Part shown: piece after piece, positions 1 through 6,435 of the stretch
Numbering within the stretch: the first letter of the stretch is position 1
How the letters are laid out: the number at the start of each line of letters is the position of its first letter
Assembly: GCA_964467785.1 (NCBI GenBank)
Contig: CAYXVB010000116.1
Span: 1 to 11,601, forward strand
Length of the DNA: 11,601 nt
Origin: CAYXVB01 sp964467785
GTDB lineage: Bacteria; Bdellovibrionota; UBA1018
Direction of reading: 5' to 3'
Position numbers and translations under genes: made by a program
Notes under the pieces: generated by a model
Told to the model about the DNA's origin: nothing
The model's database searches: none
What the model saw: only the letters and a program-made list of their open reading frames with translations

Positions 1-109
1 TCAGGTGGATCCCATTCTAGGAAATTGGGTGGCTCCCGTCAGAGGAAATTTTGCACTCACCGCCCTCCGCCCTTTGCTTCTTGCAGCCTCCGGCATTTCC
101 TGCACACTT

Positions 110-517
110 TTATTCCGAAAAAGTGGTCCGGGGACGGGGGCAACTCCAATAGAACGCTGAGGCGCTCGGAGGGCGCACGGGACTCTCCAAGGAGACCGTG
201 GGAAAATGGAACTGACCTGCGACTAACGAAGTCGAAGCTTCAAGAAGAGGTGAAAAACCGGCCCAGGTTACGATCAAACAATTGCAATGGGCAAGATGGC
301 ACGAGTGAGTACAACAGTTGTCGCCATGCTCATCTTGCACCGGGTCTTGGGACTGATAGGGATCGTCGTGTCGATGGGAAACAAAGGCTTTTTGCTCTGC
401 CCCGCCTACAGCAGGGCCTTTGCGGTCAAACAGCTGGGTACTGGTCTCGAAGTCGGACTCGGCGTGGGCTTCCCCGAAGTCGCCCATAAAAACATTGGCG
501 AAAGCCATGAGTAGCAT
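110..517 (-). CDS. Small Cys/His-rich secreted protein, czc-locus-like
   Basis: The protein has about 135 residues. It starts with a short hydrophobic stretch that could be a weak signal peptide ending near AHA, so a periplasmic location is likely. The middle is rich in His, Asp and Cys: SHRHDD, then DEHGDNCCTHSCHLAHCNC. The tail has the RPPS motif common in small proteins encoded beside heavy-metal RND efflux (CzcI-like) genes. Metal binding or sensing is inferred from this composition alone. Third codon positions are C/G-rich on this strand, which supports real coding. I chose the ATG at 517 because the longer in-frame start at 568 runs into antisense of the well-conserved Mrr remnant. A weak GGAAG lies just upstream of 517. 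The signal sequence looks short, so the 5' end may have been altered at the junction with the Mrr fragment. It could still be a spurious frame. Confidence 0.5.
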   Translation of the reverse strand: MLLMAFANVFMGDFGEAHAESDFETSTQLFDRKGPAVGGAEQKAFVSHRHDDPYQSQDPVQDEHGDNCCTHSCHLAHCNCLIVTWAGFSPLLEASTSLVAGQFHFPTVSLESPVRPPSASAFYWSCPRPRTTFSE

Positions 518-680
518 GAGCGCTTCCGAAGCCAAAGACTTCGTGAAGAACATTGACGCTCGGATCATTTTGATTTCAGGCCGTCAGCTTGCCGAACTAA
601 TGTGGGAACACGGCATCGGGCTCAGCACCTCCGCCACCTACGAGGTCAAGAAGATCGACCTCGATTACTTCGTAGAGTGA
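507..680 (+). pseudogene. mrr: 3' remnant of Mrr-type restriction endonuclease
   Basis: The 57 codons match the C-terminal end of the Mrr_cat family. They include the helix SASEAKDFVKNI, the strand ARIILISGRQLAELM, the EHGIGLST turn and the terminal YEVKKIDLDYFVE. In intact enzymes this segment closes the PD-(D/E)xK-like catalytic domain, which cuts modified or foreign DNA. The catalytic residues lie further upstream and are absent. No frame in bases 1-506 resembles the missing N-terminal part, so this is a truncated relic and not a frameshifted gene. Homology begins almost exactly where the oppositely oriented Cys/His-rich gene starts, which marks a recombination joint. It lies outside the putative attachment site at 925 and may come from an earlier island at the same locus. 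Confidence 0.75.
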
Positions 681-706
681 ACGTGCAGAGTCCTTGCCGC
701 TTGTTT

Positions 707-786
707 GTAGTTCGCGTGTAGTTCGTCAGGGCAAAATCTCGTAGTTCTGTAGTACGCGTACTACGCGTACTACGCCCGATTACTAC
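707..786. repeat. Cluster of GTAGT/ACTAC motifs with 16-bp palindrome
   Basis: GTAGTTC occurs at 707-713, 718-724 and 741-747. GTAGTACGCGTACTAC at 749-764 is a perfect palindrome. The unit GCGTACTAC is repeated in tandem at 756-764 and 765-773, and a further ACTAC lies at 782-786. Seven copies of the five-base core therefore sit in 80 bases, four in one orientation followed by three in the other. The region has no coding frame. It looks like a multi-site protein-binding region, possibly integrase arm sites or an operator. The binding protein is unknown. Confidence 0.6.
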
Positions 787-889
787 AAGAGTCTGCAACT
801 GGGGTTACCAGGGCTGACTTTCGGTGACTTTACCGCCCGGCTTACGCAAGCTCCCTCTTTCTAAGTTGTTGATATTATAGAAACGCGAA

Positions 890-916
890 GGCCCCACTCA
901 TTACCTGAGTGAGGCC
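890..916 (-). terminator. Hairpin downstream of tmRNA-like 3' end
   Basis: The arms 890-900 (GGCCCCACTCA) and 906-916 (TGAGTGAGGCC) pair over 11 bases with one mismatch around a 5-nt loop. On the minus strand this hairpin follows the CCACCA end by only a few bases, with TTTTTGA between them, which is where an RNA gene's terminator would sit. There is no strong T-tract after the stem on either strand, so its efficiency is uncertain. It could also terminate the defence operon that reads towards it. Confidence 0.5.
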
Positions 917-924
917 CTCAAAAA

Positions 925-938
925 TGGTGGAGACGGTG
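925..938 (-). other. Putative attachment site, tmRNA-like 3' terminus
   Basis: The minus strand reads CACCGTCTCCACCA. This has the form of a 3' acceptor end: a CGTCTCC stem strand, discriminator A, then CCA. The stem strand would pair with GGGGACG, giving a G-U at the third pair, as in tmRNA and alanine tRNA. No T-arm, D-arm or 5' half lies beside it, so only the last 14 or so bases of such a gene remain. This is what the distal end of an element integrated at the 3' end of ssrA or a tRNA gene would show. The partner site would be outside the window, probably to the right. The match to ssrA rests on recalled consensus. Confidence 0.5.
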
Positions 939-1008
939 ACGTAGCCAAATTCTCCTGTTATTTCGCAGGCCGGGAAGGTGGCCAACTACGGCTCACTACA
1001 GAAGCTGT

Positions 1009-1797
1009 CTAGGGGCGTTTCCCGCGGGGCGGAAATTTGAGCTCCCAGCCTTTCATCATTGTTGTAATGGTGTCCTTTGCGTGCCGAAAAGTGCCCAGAG
1101 CGGTAAAGTCGGTGATTGGCATGAAGAGTTTGCCCGGGGGAATAAGGCCGCAAGTGTTTACAAATCCGGCCATAGAGCTGTCCTTTGGATCATCGAGATA
1201 GACCATTACGGCGTATCCGCCGCAAGTGAAGGTAATTGCATCACCGAGATTGCTCATCGTAGGCAAAGAGACAGTCGTGGATAACCCGGAAACAAGGTTC
1301 TCGACCTTATGTATAACAATCTTGAATTTGTCATTTGTGGCGGGACGATTGCGATAGACGTCCCGCATGGCTTCAAACGCTGTCGAATCCATTAAAGTGG
1401 AATCACCGAATACTAGTCTCTTGCAGTGGTCGCGTAGGACGATGCTCAAAAGGAACGACTTGAGCATCGCAAAATCAAATCCAGCGATTTCATGGAAGGT
1501 CATGCGAATCAGGGGAACTCTTCGCTCTGTTACTCCATTCCTATATTTCGATTGCGGCGAAGTGTTTAGCAAAATGACCGATCCATAGCTGTCGTCTTGG
1601 GAGAATGCGTCTTCGCACGTCGCACAAATGAAATCAGCCTTCGTTCCATCCTGTCGCTTTTCGATCAGTCCATCTAGGACACCTAAGTAAGCGAGAGCAC
1701 CTGATGCTTTTGCCGGCTTGATAAAGGACTTAGGTATGATGTGAGAGTTACTTTTGTAGCCATCAACGGCTTTTTGGTAAAAAGGGCAGTCAACCAT
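1009..1797 (-). CDS. HNH/treble-clef-like companion protein of defence operon
   Basis: This 262-residue protein is the last gene of the defence operon. Its N-terminus carries SNSHIIPKSF (His19) followed by FICATCEDAF (Cys58, Cys61). That layout resembles proteins that start with a CxxC knuckle, then SHIIP, then CxxC, and are related to HNH/treble-clef nucleases. Here the first knuckle is CPFY, so only one Cys (Cys4) remains of the expected pair. The rest has no motif I recognise. I chose the ATG at 1797 because AAGGAGA lies 7 nt upstream. The longer in-frame start at 1836 lacks such a site and would overlap the preceding gene by 17 nt. The gap to that gene is 22 nt. A nuclease or zinc-binding partner role is inferred. 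If the zinc site is incomplete, the protein may be structural or regulatory. Confidence 0.72.
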   Translation of the reverse strand: MVDCPFYQKAVDGYKSNSHIIPKSFIKPAKASGALAYLGVLDGLIEKRQDGTKADFICATCEDAFSQDDSYGSVILLNTSPQSKYRNGVTERRVPLIRMTFHEIAGFDFAMLKSFLLSIVLRDHCKRLVFGDSTLMDSTAFEAMRDVYRNRPATNDKFKIVIHKVENLVSGLSTTVSLPTMSNLGDAITFTCGGYAVMVYLDDPKDSSMAGFVNTCGLIPPGKLFMPITDFTALGTFRHAKDTITTMMKGWELKFPPRGKRP

Positions 1798-1819
1798 TCC
1801 CGTATCTCCTTGGTCCCGG

Positions 1820-3466
1820 CTAGGGCTCCCGAGCAAAAAGTTTAGTTCCAGCGAGGCTCTCGAACTCAGATGCGATCAGTGCACAGCGCTCATCTAAGAA
1901 TTTCCGAAAGTCCCGCTTAGGTCCGCGCGTCAGTAAATACGCGTCCTTGCCGTAGGGAATCAGATGACTGCGGAGGGCGCGCCTGAAGTGCCGTTTCCTT
2001 TTGTGGTCCTCCAGGTATTTGACTGGTGGTTGACTTCTGAAGCTCTTGTTCTCGCGGCTTGGCAGGAGACAGATATTTCCGATTGAGTTGACCAGCTTTG
2101 GCCTGACTCCGATGCGGCGCATGTAGGCTCTCGGAAAGATATGGTGGAGTTCCTTTCGGTTGCTTTGAGAAGCGTAAAAGTCGGGGCGAATCTCCTCCCC
2201 ATTTTCAAAGTGCCGGGGTTTGTTCAAAACAAGCATACAGCGGAAGGCGTCGGCAATGGAGTTCCGCGTATTATACTCGGTGGAGCGCAAGACATGGCGA
2301 GGGATGCGCTCTTCGAGGGTAAAGTGCCCGCGCTTCTTCGAGCCAAGTCGCTGAAAGAATCGAATATCCGAGCGGAGGCTTGGGCGCAGACGATTGCCGG
2401 AATAACGCTGACCGACCGCGGTTGCCCAAAACCACTTCCGAATTTCGTCCCTCTGTCGTTTGTCGGGCTGTGCATTTCTATTATGGAAGAAGAATAGAGC
2501 CAGAGTCGCGACCATGTTTTCAGAGGGAAGAAAGTCGTAGCTGGCGACTCCCATTCGACCGACTAGGTGGTCCACAGCCAGCCCCATTGAGGTTTTGAGC
2601 TTCCGCACATTTTTCCTAAATTGCGCCTGTGTCGCCTGGTTACGTTCAAGTTTGCCCAGGAAGTCCTCGATGACTCTCTCGCCGATATTGTCGCCGCCGT
2701 GAGCAAGTGAGAGACAAGTTAGTACCGTGCTATCGGAAAGCCTTGAAAACCCGTACTGAAGTGAATCGCGGATTTCCCGCGTAGCGTGACGGAGGTCGAA
2801 TTTAGCTGCTCGAGCAAACGCGTGGTCTGCTTTCGAGATTTTCATGCCCTGTGAGTTGATTCGGACAAAGGTCTCCCGCACTTCGTCGATGTCGTTGGTC
2901 CGGAGATAGATGACTGGTAGTTGATACGCGAGGAGACGGTTGCGGCAGTCCCGAATGCTTTTCTTTTTTCCTTGGGATATCTTGCGGAAGTGGTACTGCC
3001 AGTTTCGATCGAGGATGTCCTTTACTCGGAAGTGAACTTTGGCGTCGGGTCGTTTCAAATACTCGAATCTGAGTTTCGCGTCCCTGCGGAAACTGAAATA
3101 GAAGTTGCTGAAGTCGATTTCGCTCCTGGCGTAGTTTCTAATCACCCCGCCGTTGATAACCTGGTACAGGACGGATAGGCGCTGCTGGCCGTCGATCAAG
3201 AAGTAGATCTCACTATTCCCCTTCGGATTGTAATGAGGAAGAATGTGGAGTTTGTGGCGGACAAGGCTGCTGTAGCCCTTCTTGGTGCGCCAGACCATCA
3301 CCGAGCCCACCGGATACTCATGATAGAGGCTGTCCAGGAGGGCACAAACTCTTTGCGGGTTCCATACGAACTCTCTTTGGATTTCAGGGACGGCGAAAAT
3401 TCTTTTTTCAAGCAGTCGGCGAATTGTACTGACCGGCGTCGGCTTGATTTGGATCCTTGCAGGCAT
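1820..3466 (-). CDS. DUF262 + HNH (DUF1524-like) GmrSD-type protein
   Basis: The protein has 548 residues and two recognisable parts. The N-terminal DUF262 (ParB/sulfiredoxin-like) domain has PEIQREFVW at 27-35, DGQQR at 92-96 and FVRINSQG at 200-207. In this family the domain binds or hydrolyses nucleotide. The C-terminal part carries a DUF1524-type HNH nuclease: LHHIFPRAY around His441-His442, then NSIGNICLL at 460-468 and the conserved RENKS at 471-475. Such fusions correspond to GmrS and GmrD in one chain (type IV restriction, BrxU-like) and cut modified phage DNA. That activity is known for relatives and is inferred here. The middle region is basic and helical. The start lies 3 nt after the AbiEii stop, so the two are almost certainly co-transcribed and probably translationally coupled. 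Confidence 0.88.
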   Translation of the reverse strand: MPARIQIKPTPVSTIRRLLEKRIFAVPEIQREFVWNPQRVCALLDSLYHEYPVGSVMVWRTKKGYSSLVRHKLHILPHYNPKGNSEIYFLIDGQQRLSVLYQVINGGVIRNYARSEIDFSNFYFSFRRDAKLRFEYLKRPDAKVHFRVKDILDRNWQYHFRKISQGKKKSIRDCRNRLLAYQLPVIYLRTNDIDEVRETFVRINSQGMKISKADHAFARAAKFDLRHATREIRDSLQYGFSRLSDSTVLTCLSLAHGGDNIGERVIEDFLGKLERNQATQAQFRKNVRKLKTSMGLAVDHLVGRMGVASYDFLPSENMVATLALFFFHNRNAQPDKRQRDEIRKWFWATAVGQRYSGNRLRPSLRSDIRFFQRLGSKKRGHFTLEERIPRHVLRSTEYNTRNSIADAFRCMLVLNKPRHFENGEEIRPDFYASQSNRKELHHIFPRAYMRRIGVRPKLVNSIGNICLLPSRENKSFRSQPPVKYLEDHKRKRHFRRALRSHLIPYGKDAYLLTRGPKRDFRKFLDERCALIASEFESLAGTKLFAREP

Positions 3467-3469
3467 GGG

Positions 3470-4351
3470 CTATTTCACACCTTTCTTGGAAGGCGAGGCT
3501 ACTTCGAGCTTGAGATCGCTCAGAAAACCACGGATAGCGGAAAACAGCTTGGGAATCTCTGGGATTTCGAGTTTTGAGAAATTTCGCTTCCGCGCTTCCT
3601 CCATGAGTTCTTGAAACTCCCCGTCGGCAAGAACGGCCTCCCAGGCAGCGGGTTCCAATTTTGTATCTCGACGACTAAAGCAGCGGCGGATCGCTTCGCT
3701 ACATTTCTGTAGATCGAGGTTTACTGTAGCAAGGTTGGCAAGCGTCCAAATATCGATAAAGTCTTTGAGCCTGGTATTACCTGTCCCGAAACGGACCATC
3801 GTCTCGACTTTCTCCGCGATGATGAACTCAGGTGGATAGACCTGGAGGGTCGCAGCGGAGGAGTCGTCATCGAGCAAATAGACTTCGTTCAATGGAATCT
3901 GTTCGGGATCGACGTCATCGCCGGCGCAGAGGTCGATACGAAGAGGCTCAGAGTTCTGTTTGCTCTGGAAGCGCCAAGCGATCTCAAAGCGCTCTCCGCC
4001 ATAGGGAGTATCTCGCTCCATTGGGGTGCGCTTGATGTTGAGGAATTGAAATCCATCTTCGAGATCCAGCTCCATGGCTTCTCGGATGAGTTCTTCGGCT
4101 TGGGTGATTTCAATTCCTCTCGCCAAAAGGTCCACGTCCGAAGTGAAGCGGGGCGGTTTCATGTGGCTATAGCGACGGAGGATGAGGCTGCCGCCTTTCC
4201 AGATCATCTTCTTGTCCTCGTCGGTGGCGGCGAGTCTGAAAAGGAAGCGCTCCTGGGCTAGAAGAAGTTGTACTTGAGGCATCCGCAATCCGAGTTGCTT
4301 TGCTGCCGCGGCCAAGCGAGTTCTGAGGTCGGATTGCTTTGTGGGCTTCAA
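3470..4351 (-). CDS. abiEii: AbiEii/AbiGii-family nucleotidyltransferase toxin
   Basis: The protein has 293 residues, normal for the family, with the polymerase-beta-like nucleotidyltransferase fold. Visible motifs are WKGGSLILRR at 51-60, the metal-binding pair in TSDVDLL (Asp72, Asp74), a third acidic position in RIDLCAGD (Asp140), IIAEKVETM at 177-185 (Lys181) and RLKDFIDIWTL from 194. All the key residues expected in AbiEii are present, so it should be active. In characterised type IV toxin-antitoxin systems the toxin blocks growth by NTP-dependent modification of tRNA or related targets, giving abortive infection. Its start overlaps the abiEi stop as ATGA, which keeps antitoxin synthesis ahead of toxin. 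It is followed after 3 nt by the DUF262-HNH gene, an unusual tight linkage. Confidence 0.92.
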   Translation of the reverse strand: MKPTKQSDLRTRLAAAAKQLGLRMPQVQLLLAQERFLFRLAATDEDKKMIWKGGSLILRRYSHMKPPRFTSDVDLLARGIEITQAEELIREAMELDLEDGFQFLNIKRTPMERDTPYGGERFEIAWRFQSKQNSEPLRIDLCAGDDVDPEQIPLNEVYLLDDDSSAATLQVYPPEFIIAEKVETMVRFGTGNTRLKDFIDIWTLANLATVNLDLQKCSEAIRRCFSRRDTKLEPAAWEAVLADGEFQELMEEARKRNFSKLEIPEIPKLFSAIRGFLSDLKLEVASPSKKGVK

Positions 4352-4923
4352 ACTAGCGCCTCCACAAGCATGTCGACTTTGCGTCTGGCATGGAACAAAC
4401 TTCCGAGCTTTTTGAGCTTGGTCAGGCTGATGGACAGTTTCTTGCCCTTTGCTTCCCGATAAGCGTTGAGAACCATCGAGAGAGATTCGCCGGTGCGGAG
4501 AAGGTCGACGAGGGTGCGCTCGAGCGAAGTCACTGGGATGCCGCGGAGTTTTTTAACGTCTATGCGGTAGATCTCCGTTTTGGTCGGATGAAGAAGCACA
4601 TCTTCTAGCTTGCGCTTTGGGATGTTGGTGCTGGGAACGAGAATATCGATCTCTCCGGGCACTTCTTCGGTAAGGCCATAGAGACGCAGGGCGGTTTTTA
4701 GGCCAATGACGCCGCGAGGGATTGCTTTGAGTTTTTCGACAATGAGAGATTCCAGATCGAAGGCGGCCGGCTCGTCAGCAAGACGGTAGACGCCGTGAGA
4801 TACTCGTTCGATGAGGCCCTGTTTTAAGTAGTGCGCTAAGAGCTGCGGTGAAATGCCGCACTTCTTCGCTTGGGTGGCAGTAAAAACAGATAAGTTCTTG
4901 GCTTTTAAGGCACTTAGCTTCAT
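4348..4923 (-). CDS. abiEi: AbiEi-family antitoxin and transcriptional repressor
   Basis: The protein has 191 residues and the usual two-part layout of AbiEi. The N-terminal winged helix (about residues 8-50) ends in SHGVYRLAD. The C-terminal domain contains GVIGLKTALRLYGLTEEVP (71-89) and GIPVTSLERTLVDLLR (128-143), both typical of the family. In studied systems AbiEi neutralises AbiEii without stable binding and represses its own promoter by binding inverted repeats. It is the first gene of a four-gene operon and overlaps abiEii by 4 nt. The ATG at 4923 gives a proper N-terminal winged helix. No clear Shine-Dalgarno sequence precedes it, which might keep expression low or indicate a very short leader. 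The AT-rich upstream region holds an inverted repeat that could be its operator. Confidence 0.92.
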   Translation of the reverse strand: MKLSALKAKNLSVFTATQAKKCGISPQLLAHYLKQGLIERVSHGVYRLADEPAAFDLESLIVEKLKAIPRGVIGLKTALRLYGLTEEVPGEIDILVPSTNIPKRKLEDVLLHPTKTEIYRIDVKKLRGIPVTSLERTLVDLLRTGESLSMVLNAYREAKGKKLSISLTKLKKLGSLFHARRKVDMLVEALV

Positions 4924-4932
4924 TTATTGTAA

Positions 4933-4967
4933 TTTTAGGAAAGTAAACGAAGTATTACTACCTAAAA
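4933..4967 (-). promoter_or_regulatory. Probable abiE operator/promoter, inverted repeat
   Basis: TTTTAGGAAAGTA (4933-4945) and TACTACCTAAAA (4956-4967) form an imperfect inverted repeat that begins 9 nt upstream of the abiEi start. A -10-like TAATAC (minus strand, 4952-4957) overlaps the second arm. The segment is markedly more AT-rich than its surroundings. AbiEi proteins are known to repress by binding inverted repeats at their own promoter, so this is the expected place and form of an operator. The exact promoter is uncertain because no good -35 box is evident. Confidence 0.5.
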
Positions 4968-5031
4968 ATAAAATAAAGCTCTGATGAGCGGTCTATCTAT
5001 TTGAAATTGAAGGGGAATATGTAGTGCGGTG

Positions 5032-5064
5032 TCCTGCTAGGCTGGCACAGCCAGCCTAGCAGGA
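5032..5064. terminator. Perfect 15-bp hairpin between integrase and abiE
   Basis: TCCTGCTAGGCTGGC (5032-5046) is followed by the loop ACA and its exact reverse complement (5050-5064). The stem is long, GC-rich and lies 56 nt past the integrase stop. It would fold strongly in RNA from either strand. No T-tract follows it on either side, so it is not a classical intrinsic terminator. It may act as a transcription insulator, a 3'-end stabiliser, or a DNA site such as a recombination or replication element. Nothing else recognisable lies in 4968-5120. Confidence 0.6.
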
Positions 5065-5120
5065 GCAACCGACAATTTCAAGCGAGTGGCCAGAGAGCTG
5101 CGCGAGATCCTTCAGTGTGA

Positions 5121-6224
5121 TTACTTTCGGCCATCCTTCTGAGCTGAGAAGCTCAGAATCCGGTTTTCGGCTCTTGGGTCATGAAGATCCAAGCAATCCG
5201 ACATTCCTCGAATATCTACACCGGCCTTTCTAACGTAGTGCATCATTGTTTTCATGTCTTTCCATCCGCCTGCCTTCATGACCTTGATTGGTTCGACGCC
5301 TTTGCTCAGTAGCAGCGTCGCCCACGTCGCCCTCAAATCATGAAACCGGACGGCGGGTAGCCCGAGGCCCAGGAGAAACATCCTCAGCTCTCGAGCTTGC
5401 TCGCCCTTGTCCCATTTGTCGATTCGAGGGAGCACAAAAGGCGATCCACCTGAACGGAGCTTGAGTTCACGCAGCACTTCGAGGAGTGGAGGCGCAATCT
5501 CTACGATTCGATCGTCGCCAGATTTGGTACATTTGAAGCCGTCTTTATTGTTCCAACTCTGGTTTACCAACATCGTACGATTCTCGAGGTTCACATTGAC
5601 CCAGGGAAGGGCATAAAGCTCGCCGTTTCTGAGGCCTGAGTAAACCGCCAAGGACCAGTGAGGATACCATTCCACATTCATCTGCTTCGCAGTATTCAGG
5701 AGAGTTCGAACTTCTGGCTCCGTCAGCACTTTCCGAATCTTGTCACCGATTTTAAATCGAAGATCGGGACAAGGGTTTCGTTGAATATAACCGCGAGATA
5801 CAGCGAAGTTCAGAACCTGCCTGATGAACTTGAAGACATTTTTTTGATGCGATCGCGACTTGTTTCGGATTGGGCCAGCCATTACGTCTCTGACATTCTG
5901 CTGGGTGATATCCTTGATCCGTTTGTTCCCCCAAGGTGCGAATGTATGAGCCTCAAGCGCGGTCTTGCAGTCGTGTCGTGTGTGTTCCGTCAGCCCGCGG
6001 TCCCTACAGTCCTCCAGATACTCGGCAACACACTTCTTCCAGGACGGTGAGGCCTCTTCGATCAGTCGGGCAGTGACCCTTTGGATCAGTTCCCGTTCGA
6101 TCTTCTTGGCCTCGGACTCGGTATTTGCCTGCCGGCGTAACGATATCGGTTGGCGCGTAATGGGATGTCGGGCTGAATGAAATGCTTCCCACCTTCCGGT
6201 CTTTGGATTGAATTTAGTAGTCAT
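5121..6224 (-). CDS. Tyrosine recombinase / site-specific integrase
   Basis: This 367-residue phage-type integrase catalyses strand exchange between element and chromosomal attachment sites. An N-terminal arm-binding-type segment (about 1-50) precedes a core-binding SAM-like domain (about 55-145) and the catalytic domain. Catalytic residues are Arg199 in SGLRNGEL, Lys234, His295 and Arg298 in FHDLRATWATLL, Trp321 in the second-histidine position and Tyr330 in MMHYVRKAG. The Trp substitution is common in the family, so the enzyme should be active. I place the start at 6224 because AGGAGG lies 5 nt upstream there. A longer in-frame opening to 6425 only reads through the HTH gene in another frame. 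It overlaps that HTH gene by 11 nt, so the two are translationally coupled. The target is probably the tmRNA-like end at 925, inferred from context. Confidence 0.93.
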   Translation of the reverse strand: MTTKFNPKTGRWEAFHSARHPITRQPISLRRQANTESEAKKIERELIQRVTARLIEEASPSWKKCVAEYLEDCRDRGLTEHTRHDCKTALEAHTFAPWGNKRIKDITQQNVRDVMAGPIRNKSRSHQKNVFKFIRQVLNFAVSRGYIQRNPCPDLRFKIGDKIRKVLTEPEVRTLLNTAKQMNVEWYPHWSLAVYSGLRNGELYALPWVNVNLENRTMLVNQSWNNKDGFKCTKSGDDRIVEIAPPLLEVLRELKLRSGGSPFVLPRIDKWDKGEQARELRMFLLGLGLPAVRFHDLRATWATLLLSKGVEPIKVMKAGGWKDMKTMMHYVRKAGVDIRGMSDCLDLHDPRAENRILSFSAQKDGRK

Positions 6225-6435
6225 GCGAACCTCCTCTTTTGTTTCTAAGAAGTAGCCCGCGTAGCTCATCCTTCTTATACCGAACGCATCGTCCGATTTT
6301 GTAATGAGGGAGCTTCCCATTTGACGTCCAATTCCGAATTGTACCGATCGGAATCCGAAAGTATTCCGCGGCCTCTTGAGCTGTGAGCCATTCCCCGGAA
6401 GGCGCGTCCTCAGCGGGGATCTCAATTTTCCTCAT
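6214..6435 (-). CDS. AlpA-type HTH excisionase/regulator
   Basis: The protein has 73 residues and a helix-turn-helix of the MerR-like HTH_17 (AlpA/Xis) type: WLTAQEAAEYFRIPIG, then TIRNWTSNGKLPHYKIGR and VRYKKDEL, covering about residues 16-58. Such proteins bend DNA at attachment sites to favour excision, or control integrase transcription, as P4 Vis and AlpA do. The ATG overlaps the stop of the upstream gene (ATGA), with GGAG about 7 nt before it. The stop lies inside the integrase gene. The immediate coupling to the integrase supports a recombination-directionality role. Whether it also represses the element is not visible. Confidence 0.88.
   Translation of the reverse strand: MRKIEIPAEDAPSGEWLTAQEAAEYFRIPIGTIRNWTSNGKLPHYKIGRCVRYKKDELRGLLLRNKRGGSHDY

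Noticed and set aside
25..489. Long plus-strand frame opposite the Cys/His-rich gene
   Set aside because: It has no ribosome site and an Arg/Pro/Ser-rich low-complexity product. It reads antisense to a frame with better codon use.
287..514. Plus-strand frame with hydrophobic start that could be a membrane protein
   Set aside because: It is antisense to the better-supported minus-strand gene and has no ribosome site. The hydrophobicity follows from the opposite strand's codons.
707..786. A CRISPR array
   Set aside because: The repeats are under 10 bases, irregularly spaced and in mixed orientation, and no cas gene is nearby.
925..1008. A complete tmRNA or tRNA gene on the minus strand
   Set aside because: No T-arm sequence (GTTCRA) or other arms occur upstream of the CCACCA end, so only a 3' fragment is present.
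1798..1836. Earlier start for the HNH-like gene
   Set aside because: It would overlap the DUF262 gene and lacks a ribosome site, while the ATG at 1797 has AAGGAGA at good spacing.
5658..6050. Plus-strand frame of 130 residues inside the integrase gene
   Set aside because: It is antisense to conserved integrase core-binding and catalytic sequence and has no motif of its own.
6225..6425. N-terminal extension of the integrase by 67 residues
   Set aside because: The extension lies over the AlpA-like gene in another frame. A strong AGGAGG precedes the internal ATG at 6224.
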